A stretch of DNA of 64,000 nt from positions 1 to 64,000 of the forward strand of contig NZ_QCZK02000035.1 in NCBI RefSeq assembly GCF_003347595.2. The letters are read 5' to 3'. Both the position numbers and the translations under genes were made by a program. The notes below the pieces were generated by a model. That model was not told where the DNA came from, searched no databases, and was given only the letters and a program-made list of their open reading frames with translations. This DNA comes from Botryobacter ruber. GTDB lineage: Bacteria; Bacteroidota; Bacteroidia; Cytophagales; Hymenobacteraceae. Shown here one piece after another: positions 37,534 to 50,920 of this stretch (positions are counted from its first letter, which is position 1; every line of letters starts with the position of its first letter).

Positions 37534-38562
37534 ATGAAAAAAATATGCTTTAATTTTTTAGCCTTACTGGCCTTCCTTACTTCTTGCGAAAATAAGGAAG
37601 TGGTATTCCCGGATTACGAGTATCAGTCAACCTATTTTGCTTATCAATACCCTGTGCGGACCCTCACGCTCGGTGAAGATATTGTGGATACTTCACTTGA
37701 CAATCAACGCAGAGTGAAGATAATGGCTACAACAGGAGGTGTGTATGACAATAAAAAAGATGTTACAGTAGACTTTACGGTTGATAATTCACTTACCCAA
37801 GGTATATTGTTTGATCAAAATGGAACTGCAGTAAAGGCAATGCCCAGTAACTACTATAAGTTGGCATCCAATAAAATTGTTATTCCTGCAGGCAAACTGA
37901 TAGGTGGTGTTGAAGTAGAACTTACTCCTGAATTTTTCGCAGATCCGCTGGCTCTTCAGAATAATTATGTTATCCCTCTGCGCATGACAAACGTTGTGAA
38001 TGCAGATACAATTTTATCTGGTAAACCTTTGGTTCAGAATGCAAAGAGAGGTGTAGCAGGAGAATGGAGTGTTCTTCCTAAGGATTTTATTTTATATGCA
38101 GTAAAATATATTAATCCATGGCATGGATTTTATTTACGCAGGGGTAAAGATGAGATCAAAGGTAAGAACGGAGATACTTCACTTGACCAGACGCTTGTAA
38201 GACAACAACAGTATGTTGAACTTGATGAAGTTGTAAAATTGACTACTCAATCATTGAGTAAAATTGATTTTCCGGTAGTTTATAAGGATAAAGATGGAAA
38301 AAATATCAATGTTAATTTAATATTGACATTTGATGAACAAGGTAACATTACAGTATCTTCTAATTCAACTGAATACACTGTTACTGGTAGCGGCAAGTTC
38401 GAGAAAAGAGGAGAAAAAAACAGCTGGGGTAACGTCGATCGCGATGCCATTTATCTGAATTATACTGTAGACTTCGCGAACATGCAGATAAAATCTACTG
38501 ATACCTTAGTGATGAGGAACCGTGGAGTTGCATTTGAAACATTTTCTCCGGTAGTACAGTGA
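37534..38562 (+). CDS. DUF1735/DUF5627 surface lipoprotein, putative glycan-binding protein
   Basis: 342 residues, lipoprotein signal LAFLTSC. The first half is a DUF1735-type domain (VVFPDYEYQSTYFAYQYPVRT, GVYDNKKDVTVDFTVDNSL, NYYKLASNKIVIPAGKLIGGVEVEL, YVIPLRMTNV). The second half from ~185 is the DUF5627 type seen in Bacteroidota (WHGFYLRRG..., ITVSSNSTEYTVTGSGKF, NYTVDFANMQIKSTDTLVMRN). Proteins with this build stand directly after SusD in xylan loci and serve as surface glycan-binding proteins; I infer the same here. 57 bp after SusD and 25 bp before the GH10-like gene. Confidence 0.8.
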   Translation: MKKICFNFLALLAFLTSCENKEVVFPDYEYQSTYFAYQYPVRTLTLGEDIVDTSLDNQRRVKIMATTGGVYDNKKDVTVDFTVDNSLTQGILFDQNGTAVKAMPSNYYKLASNKIVIPAGKLIGGVEVELTPEFFADPLALQNNYVIPLRMTNVVNADTILSGKPLVQNAKRGVAGEWSVLPKDFILYAVKYINPWHGFYLRRGKDEIKGKNGDTSLDQTLVRQQQYVELDEVVKLTTQSLSKIDFPVVYKDKDGKNINVNLILTFDEQGNITVSSNSTEYTVTGSGKFEKRGEKNSWGNVDRDAIYLNYTVDFANMQIKSTDTLVMRNRGVAFETFSPVVQ

Positions 38563-38587
38563 TATAAAAAAGCTAAAGTAACTAAAA

Positions 38588-40723
38588 ATGAAACATATAT
38601 ATAAAACATGCCTTTTTGTTGCTGGCCTGGCAATGGCGACAGCTTGTGAGCAGGAGCCTCTCGAATTTGAAGTAGAGAAACCGGCAAGTTTTGCAGCACA
38701 GGAAGAGATAGATGCCTACGCCGATCTTAAAACCTATATCAATAGAGAAGCTAATCCTACTTTTAAGTTAGGGGCGGGGGTTGCTCTATCTGAATATGTA
38801 CAGAAAGGGGTAATGTACAGGCTGGTCAACCGGAATTTTGATGAAATTACGCCGCGAAGTGAAATGAACCACGGAGCAGTTGTACAAGCAAACGGAAGCC
38901 TGAGCCTGGGTAATGTAGAAACATTGCTTGGTACAGCAAAAGATGCTGGTGCCTCAGTTTATGGCCAGGCACTTACCTGGCACTTAAACCAGAATGCTAC
39001 TTACCTTAAGGGCTTACTGGCTCCTTTGGTTGTGGAGTCCCCTGTGTATGTTAACTCGTTAAACCTTTCCGGTTTAAGTACTGGAACGATGCAAGGCTGG
39101 ACATCAACCAGCGGGGTTTCTGTTGTTGATGCTGAAGGTATGGGCGCAGGAAAAGCGATAAAGCTTACATCAGGTGCCGGTTCATCACAGCCTCAGGACC
39201 TGCAACTGGTAACTCCGGAGATTACCGTTGTACCCGGAAAAGAATACGAAGTGGTTGCTTATATTAAGTCTGATAAACCGGGAGAGGGGCGTATCGCTTT
39301 CGAAGGATTAGCTAATAATACGCCTGAGATAGACTGGATGAAGACCGGTAAAGCAACTAAAACGTTTGCTACCAGTACCAGCTGGAAAGAAATCAGGTTT
39401 AAGATCAAGGACTTCCAGGGAGAGAAAATCAAGCTTCATTTTGATTTAGGATACAAACCTAATGTAACCTATTACCTGGATGCTAAAAACTTTTATGTGT
39501 ATAATACCCAGGGCGAAAAAATAGTCACGAACCTTGTTAATGAGGGCGATTTTGAAACCGGAACTGGCTGGGGAGGCTGGGGAAACAACTCCACAAGAGG
39601 AGTAACCGCAGCAGGAGAGGGTGTACAGGGCGGAAAAGCCTTCTTTGTTACAAACCCTTCTAAAACCGGTGGTTTTTGGGAAGTTCAAACTCTTTATCAA
39701 TTGCCCGGAGGAGCATTGCAGAATGGAAAAGTTTACAAGTTAAGCTTTTGGGTAAAAGGAACTACAGAAGGTATCATAAGACCTGAAATACAGAGTCCTA
39801 ATTATAGCTCAAGCGGCTTTGGGCAGGTGAGTGTTACTACAGAATGGAAACAGGTAGATCTTGCCACTACCATAAATGCAGATGACAGAAGCCGTTTAGT
39901 AATCAGCTACGGTGAATTTGCTGGGACGGTTTACATTGACAAGGTTGTATTAGCCATGGAAGGTGCCACTACAGGAGGCACATCGACGTCCGTAGAAAAA
40001 ACTCCTTCGGAGAAAAAAGAAATTATTGCCGGGCATATGGAGCAGTGGATTTCCGGTATGGTGAAAACTGCAGCACCTTATGTGAAAGCATGGACTGTGG
40101 TGAAAGACCCGATGGATGATACTAACCCGAATGAACTGAAAACCGGAATTGGTAAAGCTAATATGGCTGCAGATGAGTTTTACTGGCAGGATTATTTAGG
40201 TAAAGATTATGGTGTACAAGCCTTTAAACTTGCCCGGCAACATGGTAATGCCAGTGATCTGCTCTTTATCAGCGATCATAACCTGCATAGCAACCTTGAT
40301 AAAACCAGAGGACTTATCAAGTACGTGGAATACCTGGAAAGCCAGGGTGCCAAAGTGGATGGCATAGCAACTCAGATGCGTATCAGAATTGATTCGAATA
40401 AAGACGCCATCCGGGAGATGTTCCAGTTGCTAGCAGCTACCGGCAAAATGATTAAAGTTTCTGAGCTTGAAGTAGCGTTGGGTGTTGCTGCAAACCAAGC
40501 TACTGAAGCACATTATGCCGCTCAGAAAGAGATGTATCAGTATGTGGTTGAAAAGTACATGGAGATTATTCCTGCTGCTAAACGCTACGGTATTACTGTT
40601 TGGCGACCAACTGACCCAACTCCAGCCTCGACCGCTGATCCGCTTGGCATGTGGACATCTGACGCAAACCTTACCAGAAAGCCTGCTTATTCAGGTTTTG
40701 CAGATGCCCTGAAAGCTAAATAA
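38588..40723 (+). CDS. GH10-like, CBM-inserted lipoprotein with altered catalytic acid/base
   Basis: 711 residues, lipoprotein (MATAC). A GH10 barrel split by two carbohydrate-binding modules: GH10 start ~45-150 (MNHGAVVQANG, YGQALTWHLNQN), CBM4/9-type modules ~160-300 and ~310-455, GH10 remainder ~465-710. This design is that of PUL-linked Bacteroidota xylanases, where it reads W-D-V-V-N-E. Here the site reads W502-T-V-V-K-D507-P: the acid/base Glu is Asp and its Asn partner is Lys. The nucleophile region is S-E626-L-E-V, and the usual GIGTQMH and late Trp-Gly motifs are changed (GIATQMR, WRPTDP). I infer a non-catalytic or very weak xylan-binding protein. Last gene of the SusC/SusD operon. 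Confidence 0.88.
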   Translation: MKHIYKTCLFVAGLAMATACEQEPLEFEVEKPASFAAQEEIDAYADLKTYINREANPTFKLGAGVALSEYVQKGVMYRLVNRNFDEITPRSEMNHGAVVQANGSLSLGNVETLLGTAKDAGASVYGQALTWHLNQNATYLKGLLAPLVVESPVYVNSLNLSGLSTGTMQGWTSTSGVSVVDAEGMGAGKAIKLTSGAGSSQPQDLQLVTPEITVVPGKEYEVVAYIKSDKPGEGRIAFEGLANNTPEIDWMKTGKATKTFATSTSWKEIRFKIKDFQGEKIKLHFDLGYKPNVTYYLDAKNFYVYNTQGEKIVTNLVNEGDFETGTGWGGWGNNSTRGVTAAGEGVQGGKAFFVTNPSKTGGFWEVQTLYQLPGGALQNGKVYKLSFWVKGTTEGIIRPEIQSPNYSSSGFGQVSVTTEWKQVDLATTINADDRSRLVISYGEFAGTVYIDKVVLAMEGATTGGTSTSVEKTPSEKKEIIAGHMEQWISGMVKTAAPYVKAWTVVKDPMDDTNPNELKTGIGKANMAADEFYWQDYLGKDYGVQAFKLARQHGNASDLLFISDHNLHSNLDKTRGLIKYVEYLESQGAKVDGIATQMRIRIDSNKDAIREMFQLLAATGKMIKVSELEVALGVAANQATEAHYAAQKEMYQYVVEKYMEIIPAAKRYGITVWRPTDPTPASTADPLGMWTSDANLTRKPAYSGFADALKAK

Positions 40724-40741
40724 TTTTTTGTTGATACTTAG

Positions 40742-40805
40742 AAGGGTTAGCAATAAGAATAGAATTTTTCGCCGAATCTGTTCTTGTTGCTAACCCTTAT
40801 TTTTA
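40742..40805 (+). terminator. strong intrinsic terminator of the SusC/SusD operon
   Basis: AAGGGTTAGCAA pairs with TTGCTAACCCTT (arms at 40742 and ~40788), with a second inner stem AAGAA/TTCTT, followed by ATTTTT. It begins 18 bases after the stop of the GH10-like gene. Confidence 0.88.
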
Positions 40806-40844
40806 GGTGTTTGCTGAACCGGGTAACAATATCATTGCTATAGC

Positions 40845-40881
40845 GGAGCTATGGCAGTGGGTGTGGTAACAGGAGCTGTAG
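40845..40881 (+). repeat. dispersed intergenic repeat, copy 4 (diverged)
   Basis: GGAGCTATGGCAGTGGGTGT followed by GGTAACAGGAGCTGTAG; a looser match to the consensus than the other copies. Confidence 0.4.
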
Positions 40882-40954
40882 ATTTATAAATTGTCATCAG
40901 TTTTAGTTCGCCAATCAAGGTAAAAGATTTCGCTAGCCTAGAGCTTTAGAACTT

Positions 40955-40989
40955 TTCTGCTGCCCCAGCCACCATAGTCTCTGCTCCTC
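40955..40989 (-). repeat. dispersed intergenic repeat, copy 5
   Basis: On the minus strand GAGGAGCAGAGACTATGGTG then GCTGGGGCAGCAGAA; good match. Confidence 0.55.
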
Positions 40990-41079
40990 AAATAGGATGA
41001 TTTTTAATCATTGTAATAGTAAATCCATGATGTGTTCGTCAATAAAATTCTAAATGACATCATTAGCCTATCCTCCTAA

Positions 41080-42003
<924 letters not shown>

Positions 42004-42055
42004 GAAAGCTAAATACGCAGCTGACTGTAATTTGCTAACCTTAAACCCATAAGCT

Positions 42056-43522
42056 TTGAAAAAACTCAACTTGATATTGCTGTCGGTGCTACTGGGGCTA
42101 CTCCCTTTGCAACTGATGGCCTGGCCTGGTATGCCCCTGCCGCCACTGCATGTGGAGGGGCGTAATCTGAAAGATAACTGCGGGAATAATGTCGTGCTGC
42201 ACGGTATAGCCATTACGCCAAGTCCATGGTTTAATGGCTGCCAGTATGGGTTTAGCTCTCGGTATTGCACCTGGGATAATTACAATGTGCAGGGCGCGCT
42301 GAATTATAACAAAGCAGTGATGGACAGGCTCACCAACACAAACGATGGCTGGTACCTGAATTACATCCGGCTTCACATCGATCCTTATTGGACCAACACG
42401 CCCGGGCCTCCAATTTTTGAAAACGATATCTCCAGGTTCAGTTACGACCGGTTGGTAACCTACACCGATCAGGTTATTATTCCGCTGATAAACCATGCCC
42501 GCGAAAGGGGAATGTATGTCATTCTGCGCCCACCAGGCGTTTGTCCGGAGCGTATTGCGGTGAATGATGCCTACCATGCCTATCTTAAAACCATCTGGAC
42601 CTATTTATCGCAGCACCCAGGGCTAAAGAATGTCGACCATGTAATGTTTGAGTTAGCCAATGAACCTGTCGATATCCTGGGAACAAATGGTGTTTACGGA
42701 AAAACCGGACTCGCGCATTTTGCTGCTCTGAAAAACTTTTTTCAACCACTGGTAGACATCATCCGGAATAATGGCGCCAATAATATACTTTGGATACCAG
42801 GCACAGGTTGGCAATCTCATTATGCAGGTTATGCCACCTATCCGATAACAGGTGGTAACATAGGGTATGCAGTACACGTGTATCCGGGTTATTGGGGTAG
42901 TACTCAGAACTACGAAGCTTTTCAAAGAGCTTGGAATGAGCATGTAAAACCGGTTGCAGATATTGCTCCCATTGCTATTACTGAAACCGACTGGGCGCCT
43001 GAAGGCTATGGCGCCTGGGGCAAGGCAACAACCGGAACAGCAGGAGGGGAAGGATTTGGAGCAAACCTGAATTTTATCGCCAATCAATCCGGGAATGTAA
43101 GCTGGAATGTGCTGGCCCCCGATAACCTGCTGGATAAGGGCGATCCCAATGGTGGTCTGGCCTACAATGGTGATTGGGAAGCTTGTGCAGCACCGGTAAT
43201 GCAGTGGTTCGCCCAGTACGCCAACAGCAATGTTCCTGTAGCTGGTTGTAATACGACTTCCATAAAGGATAATGAAATAAGTAAGGCCTTTGAGATTTTT
43301 CCAAATCCTGCCACGAATGGAAATTTTACAGTTTTACTCCGTTCTCCTTTTGTTAAAAATTACAGGATTACCATTTACACCACAAGTGGAAAACGGGTGT
43401 TCGGGCAGCAGCAACTGCAGTATGGCGAAAGCTTTATCAGTACAGGACTGGAGCAGGGCATGTATTTGCTGGAAATAACAGGTGATAATTTTTCTTTTAG
43501 GAGCAAGCTTCTCATACAATAG
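42056..43522 (+). CDS. GH5 glycoside hydrolase with type IX sorting domain
   Basis: 488 residues from a TTG start at 42056 (no nearby in-frame ATG before the signal; MKKLNLILLSVLLGLLPLQLMA is the signal). GH5 barrel ~30-390 with acid/base E203 in FELANEP and nucleophile E310 in AITETDWAP; also GYAVHVYPG. The last ~75 residues are a type A C-terminal domain (FEIFPNPATNGNFTVLL, ITIYTTSGKRVFG, LEQGMYLLEITGD) that directs export through the type IX system to the surface. GH5 covers endo-glucanases, mannanases, arabinoxylanases and others; the role of an initial backbone cutter is inferred from context. It follows the CE1 esterase. Confidence 0.9.
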   Translation: MKKLNLILLSVLLGLLPLQLMAWPGMPLPPLHVEGRNLKDNCGNNVVLHGIAITPSPWFNGCQYGFSSRYCTWDNYNVQGALNYNKAVMDRLTNTNDGWYLNYIRLHIDPYWTNTPGPPIFENDISRFSYDRLVTYTDQVIIPLINHARERGMYVILRPPGVCPERIAVNDAYHAYLKTIWTYLSQHPGLKNVDHVMFELANEPVDILGTNGVYGKTGLAHFAALKNFFQPLVDIIRNNGANNILWIPGTGWQSHYAGYATYPITGGNIGYAVHVYPGYWGSTQNYEAFQRAWNEHVKPVADIAPIAITETDWAPEGYGAWGKATTGTAGGEGFGANLNFIANQSGNVSWNVLAPDNLLDKGDPNGGLAYNGDWEACAAPVMQWFAQYANSNVPVAGCNTTSIKDNEISKAFEIFPNPATNGNFTVLLRSPFVKNYRITIYTTSGKRVFGQQQLQYGESFISTGLEQGMYLLEITGDNFSFRSKLLIQ

Positions 43523-43562
43523 GGGAGCAATCCACTGTTCCCCGTGTAACTATATCGGAACC

Positions 43563-43592
43563 AGGAGCAGTGGTTCTGGTGGCAGGTGCAGT
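43563..43592 (+). repeat. dispersed intergenic repeat, copy 6
   Basis: AGGAGCAGTGGTTCTGGTGG then CAGGTGCAGT; close to consensus. Confidence 0.6.
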
Positions 43593-43639
43593 AACGCTGA
43601 AATGGTAAAAAAGGTCTTTCCTGGCTTGTTTTTGGCCTT

Positions 43640-43749
43640 ATGTAACATCCTGATAAACATCTGTTACATTTTTTCGGCTACATGTAACATGCTACAAAAG
43701 ACATGTAGTACTCTTTTTGCTACACTAACCGCCGACATGGGTAAATTTG
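43640..43749 (+). promoter_or_regulatory. tandem-box operator copy 3 plus -7 box
   Basis: 72-bp element (43640-43711) with boxes at period 21: TGTAACAT, TGTTACAT, TGTAACAT and a weak fourth, TGTAGTAC. After 30 bases comes TAAATTTG (43742-43749), a TAnnTTTG box. The GH10 xylanase ATG is 172 bases further on. Same register as copies 1 and 2. Confidence 0.75.
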
Positions 43750-43921
43750 TTTTGTGAAAAAATTACTAATGTTTGTTTCAGGGAAGCGCTGCTGTTTTAG
43801 GAAAAAATAAAATCTGAGGTATGGCATTTCATAAACGTAATTAAGGAATAATTAATACAGGAAGTTAATACAGGTGCAGCAGTTTTTCTGCATCAATCGA
43901 ATAGCAGCAAATGATTAAAAA

Positions 43922-45109
43922 ATGAAGAGAAGAGGAATAGTGAATAATTCAATAGCAGCCATTCTTTGCGCTGTTATTTTTGGTTGCGCCGGCTTGAAGG
44001 AACAAAAGCAGGAATCGCAGGTACTGACGCTTAAGGATGCCTATAAAGATAAATTTTACATTGGTACTGCCCTCAACACCCAGCAGATTACAGGTGAAGA
44101 TGCTGCCGCCGTAAAGGTTGTGAAAGAGCATTTTAACGCCATTGTAGCCGAGAACATCATGAAAAGTGGATTAGTGCAGCCACGGGAGGGGCAGTTTTAC
44201 TTTGACCAGGCAGACAAGTTTGTAGCGTTTGGGGAGCAAAATGGCATGTACGTCAACGGGCACACGCTCATCTGGCACTCGCAGGCGCCACGCTGGTTTT
44301 TCCGTGATAGCGAGGGCAAGGATGTATCGCGGGAGGTGCTGATTGAGCGGATGAGAAACCATATCCACACCGTAGTGGGCCGCTACAAGGGCCGCATCCA
44401 CACCTGGGATGTGGTGAACGAGGCCATCATGGACGATGGGTCCTGGCGGAAGAGTAAGTTTTACGAAATTATTGGCGAAGACTTTGTGAAACTGGCCTTC
44501 CAGTTTGCACACGAAGCCGACCCAAATGCGAAGCTGATGTACAACGACTACTCCATGGCCCTGCCTGGCCGAAGAAATGGTGTGGTAGCCATGGTAAAGA
44601 ACCTGCAGCAGCAGGGAGTGCCCATACATGGCATCGGCATGCAGGGGCATTTAGGTTTAGACCACCCCTCCATCGAGGAGTTTGAGAAAAGCCTGCTTGC
44701 TTTTGCTGAACTGGGCGTGAAAATCTCGGTTACCGAAATGGACATTTCGGCGCTTCCTTCTCCAAGACGGAACGTAGGAGCCGATGTGGCTACCAATTTC
44801 GAATACCAGCAAAGGTTTAATCCTTATACCAACGGGCTTCCTGATTCAGTGACGGTGGCCTTTAACGACCGCTACGTAAGTTTCTTCAAACTCTTTTTAA
44901 AGCATCAGGATAAGATGGAAAGGGTAACGGTATGGGGCGTAAATGATGCGCAGTCCTGGAAAAACGACTTTCCTGTGAGAGGCCGGACAGATTACCCCTT
45001 GCTCTTCGACCGAAATAATCAACCTAAATCTGTAGTCAGAGCCCTCATAGAGGCAGCTCAACAACAACCAGCTCATGATGAAAAGAAAAAGCGCAAACAG
45101 AGCATTTAA
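43922..45109 (+). CDS. GH10 endo-1,4-beta-xylanase, lipoprotein
   Basis: 395 residues, lipoprotein signal ending VIFGC. A complete single-domain GH10 barrel: VAENIMKSGLVQPREGQF, NGHTLIWHSQAPRWF, acid/base E167 in W-D-V-V-N-E, GIGMQGHLGL and nucleophile E272 in V-T-E-M-D, then WGVNDAQSWKNDFP. All catalytic positions are present, unlike the CBM-inserted homologue at 38588. It hydrolyses xylan or xylo-oligosaccharides internally, anchored in the membrane facing periplasm or surface. It heads the enzyme operon and has a tandem-box operator upstream. Its 3' end overlaps the GH97 gene by 35 bp. Confidence 0.95.
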   Translation: MKRRGIVNNSIAAILCAVIFGCAGLKEQKQESQVLTLKDAYKDKFYIGTALNTQQITGEDAAAVKVVKEHFNAIVAENIMKSGLVQPREGQFYFDQADKFVAFGEQNGMYVNGHTLIWHSQAPRWFFRDSEGKDVSREVLIERMRNHIHTVVGRYKGRIHTWDVVNEAIMDDGSWRKSKFYEIIGEDFVKLAFQFAHEADPNAKLMYNDYSMALPGRRNGVVAMVKNLQQQGVPIHGIGMQGHLGLDHPSIEEFEKSLLAFAELGVKISVTEMDISALPSPRRNVGADVATNFEYQQRFNPYTNGLPDSVTVAFNDRYVSFFKLFLKHQDKMERVTVWGVNDAQSWKNDFPVRGRTDYPLLFDRNNQPKSVVRALIEAAQQQPAHDEKKKRKQSI

Positions 45110-47066
45110 CCTCTTCCTTTATTTACTGGTGCTCCTCCCGGTGCTGGCGCAGGCCCAGCAGGCGAAAGTGTCCAGCCCGGATAATAAGCTGCAGGTAGAA
45201 GTGTTGCTCCAGAACGGGCAGGCCTTTTACCGGGTAGCTTACGGAGGAGAGTCTGTACTGGAAAATTCGCCTTTAGGCCTGACCACCCACCTGGTGAACT
45301 TCGCCTCTGACCTTAGCTGGGTAGGTGCGGAGCAGGAAAAAGTGGAGCAGGTGTATAAAATGGATAGGACCAAGCGCTCCGACATTCGCTACGAGGCCAA
45401 CAAACTGGTTTGCTCTTTGAAAAACAAAGACGGCAAGCCGCTGAAGGTTGAGTTCAGGGTGAGCAATAACGACATCGCTTTCCGGTACGAGCTACCCGAA
45501 TCCGGAGAGCCGCTGGCGCTGGTGGTGGAGAAGGAAGCAACCGGCTTCAATTTCCCGCAGGAAGCAAAAGGCTTTCTTACGCCGCAGTCGAAATCCATGG
45601 TGGGCTTTGCCCGGACCAAACCCAGTTATGAAGAGGGCTATAAACTGGAACAGGATATTGCGGCCCGTTCAGCAAACGGGCTTGGCTACACCTTCCCATG
45701 CCTTTTTAGAGTAGGTGATAAATGGGCGCTGGTATCAGAAACGGGTGTGCGCGGATTGTACTGCGGCTCCCACCTGAGCGACCCTACATCGGATGGCACC
45801 TACACCATCGCGTTCCCGGACCAAACGGAAAACAACGGGTTCGGCAGCACCGGAGCAGCCATCGGTCTGCCAGCCACCACACCCTGGCGCACCATCACGG
45901 TGGGCAATAGTCTGAAGCCTGTTGTAGAAACCACCATTCCGTTTGATGTGGTAGAACCCTTGTACGAGCCGTCTGTAAAATATGAATTCGGCAAAGGCAC
46001 CTGGAGCTGGATTATGTGGCAGGACCGCAGCATGAATTACAAAGACCAGGTAGCCTACATCGACCTGGCCAACAAGCTCGGATATAAATTCATCTTAATA
46101 GATGCCTTGTGGGACAAGCAGATTGGCTACGAGCGCATGGAAGAGTTAATTGCCTATGCCAAGTCAAAAGGCGTGGGTGTTTTTCTCTGGTATAACTCCA
46201 ACGGTACTGTAAACGATGCGCCTCAGACGCCCAAAAATAAAATGAACACCGCCATTGCCCGCAAAAAGGAAATGCAGTGGATGAAGAAAAACGGGGTGAA
46301 AGGCATCAAAGTAGATTTCTTCGGGGGCGACAAGCAGGAAACCATGCGCCTGTACGAAGATATCCTTTCCGATGCCGATGACAATGAGTTAATGGTCGTG
46401 TTCCACGGAGCCACCTTGCCCCGGGGATGGGAGCGTATGTTCCCGAACTATGTAGGCAGCGAAGCCGTGCTTGCTTCGGAGAACCTGATGTTCAGCCAGC
46501 ATGCCAATGATGTGGAAGCGTTTCAGGCTACCCTGCATCCGTTTATCCGGAATGCCATGGGCAGCATGGAGTTCGGTGGTGTAGTACTAAACAAGCGCTA
46601 CAACCGCACCAACGATGGGGGCAACCATAGGAGAACAACAGACGCCTTCCAGCTGGCTACCGCCGTGCTTTTCCAGAACCCGGTGCAGTTCTTTGCCCTC
46701 ACACCCAACAATCTGCAGGACGCACCTGATTTCGCTATAAACTTTATGAAAGAGGTGCCCACTACCTGGAGCGAAACCCAGTTCCTCGAGGGCTATCCGG
46801 GTAAGTATTGTGTACTGGCAAGGCAGCATGAGGGGGAGTGGTATGTAGCCGGCATCAATGCCCAGAAGGAACCTGTCCAGCTTAAAATAAAACTCCCGAT
46901 GCTGGCAGGTAAAGAATTGCAGTTTTATGGCGATAACCCTGATGGAACCAGTTACCTGAAAAAGCTGAAAGTAGATAAAAAGGGCGAAGTGAAACTAACC
47001 ATTCAGCCGCAGGGCGGGGTTGTTTTAGTGAATAAAGAAGAAGGCAACATGACGAGTGCCAGGTAG
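45075..47066 (+). CDS. GH97 family retaining-type glycosidase
   Basis: 663 residues (ATG 45075 or 45078), signal peptide ending VLAQAQ. N-terminal beta-sandwich ~25-290 (SPDNKLQVEVLLQNGQAFYRV, DIAFRYELPE), catalytic barrel ~300-560, C-terminal sandwich. D414 in GIKVDFFGGD and E463 in GSEAVL are placed like the nucleophile and acid/base of retaining GH97 alpha-galactosidases, not the inverting SusB glucosidases; the activity call is inference. In a xylan locus it would remove alpha-galactose or beta-L-arabinopyranose side residues. The start lies inside the xylanase gene, indicating coupling. A second GH97 lies at 53136. Confidence 0.9.
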   Translation: MMKRKSANRAFNLFLYLLVLLPVLAQAQQAKVSSPDNKLQVEVLLQNGQAFYRVAYGGESVLENSPLGLTTHLVNFASDLSWVGAEQEKVEQVYKMDRTKRSDIRYEANKLVCSLKNKDGKPLKVEFRVSNNDIAFRYELPESGEPLALVVEKEATGFNFPQEAKGFLTPQSKSMVGFARTKPSYEEGYKLEQDIAARSANGLGYTFPCLFRVGDKWALVSETGVRGLYCGSHLSDPTSDGTYTIAFPDQTENNGFGSTGAAIGLPATTPWRTITVGNSLKPVVETTIPFDVVEPLYEPSVKYEFGKGTWSWIMWQDRSMNYKDQVAYIDLANKLGYKFILIDALWDKQIGYERMEELIAYAKSKGVGVFLWYNSNGTVNDAPQTPKNKMNTAIARKKEMQWMKKNGVKGIKVDFFGGDKQETMRLYEDILSDADDNELMVVFHGATLPRGWERMFPNYVGSEAVLASENLMFSQHANDVEAFQATLHPFIRNAMGSMEFGGVVLNKRYNRTNDGGNHRRTTDAFQLATAVLFQNPVQFFALTPNNLQDAPDFAINFMKEVPTTWSETQFLEGYPGKYCVLARQHEGEWYVAGINAQKEPVQLKIKLPMLAGKELQFYGDNPDGTSYLKKLKVDKKGEVKLTIQPQGGVVLVNKEEGNMTSAR

Positions 47067-47096
47067 AGGCAGCAGAGGCTGTGGTGGCAGGTGCAG
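47066..47096 (+). repeat. dispersed intergenic repeat, copy 7
   Basis: GAGGCAGCAGAGGCTGTGGT then GGCAGGTGCAG, beginning at the last base of the GH97 stop codon. Probably the copy nearest to consensus. Confidence 0.6.
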
Positions 47097-47218
47097 AACG
47101 AAAAAAGGCAAGTAATGCTCGTTATGGCAGTTTGTAAAGATATTCAAAAGGTAGAGGTAGACTGGGTGGAGTTTAAAGAAAAGCAGCAGGACCCGCAGGT
47201 GCAAAGATAAACCGAAGC

Positions 47219-50628
<3,410 letters not shown>

Positions 50629-50635
50629 TTCCGTT

Positions 50636-50667
50636 CAGGCTACCACAGCCATCACAGCGTCTTGCAG
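50636..50667 (-). repeat. dispersed intergenic repeat, copy 8 (diverged)
   Basis: On the minus strand CTGCAAGACGCTGTGATGGC then TGTGGTAGCCTG; partial match to the consensus, just after the esterase gene. Confidence 0.4.
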
Positions 50668-50671
50668 CCTT

Positions 50672-50911
50672 GTGAGTGTCTTAATAGCATACGAGGTACT
50701 ATTACTTTATAACGCAGTAAACCGGACCAGTCACAGCAAAGAGAACCGTAAATTGGTGGACGAAGTCTGGAATGCCAAACTGCCCTATGCCGACGGCTAT
50801 TTCGACCCCTATTACGACGGCTTGCTGTACCTGTTCAGCCTGATGCACTTAAGCGGGAATTACCGGATTGTCACACCTGAAATGGCTAATAACACCTCAG
50901 CTCAAAAGTAA
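50672..50911 (+). pseudogene. C-terminal remnant of a GH8 exo-oligoxylanase
   Basis: A 79-codon frame without a credible start whose centre reads VDEVWNAKLPYADGYFDPYY then DGLLYLFSLMHLSGNYRIV. This follows the end of GH8 reducing-end xylose-releasing exo-oligoxylanases (…E-x-x-W-N-x-P-x-P-x-G…R-Y-Y-D-G-x-L-Y…L-H-x-S-G-N-F…). Only the last ~55 residues of a ~400-residue enzyme remain; catalytic residues are gone. It lies between the CE6 esterase and the VOC gene, where a GH8 would fit the pathway. The upstream break coincides with a dispersed repeat copy. Confidence 0.65.
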
Positions 50912-50920
50912 ATACTGGTT

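Larger units (their letters stand above)
43523..43921. other. promoter region of the GH10 operon
   Basis: 399 bases without a gene: dispersed repeat copy (43563-43592), tandem-box operator copy 3 (43640-43711), -7 box (43742-43749) and a ~170-base leader. Confidence 0.65.
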
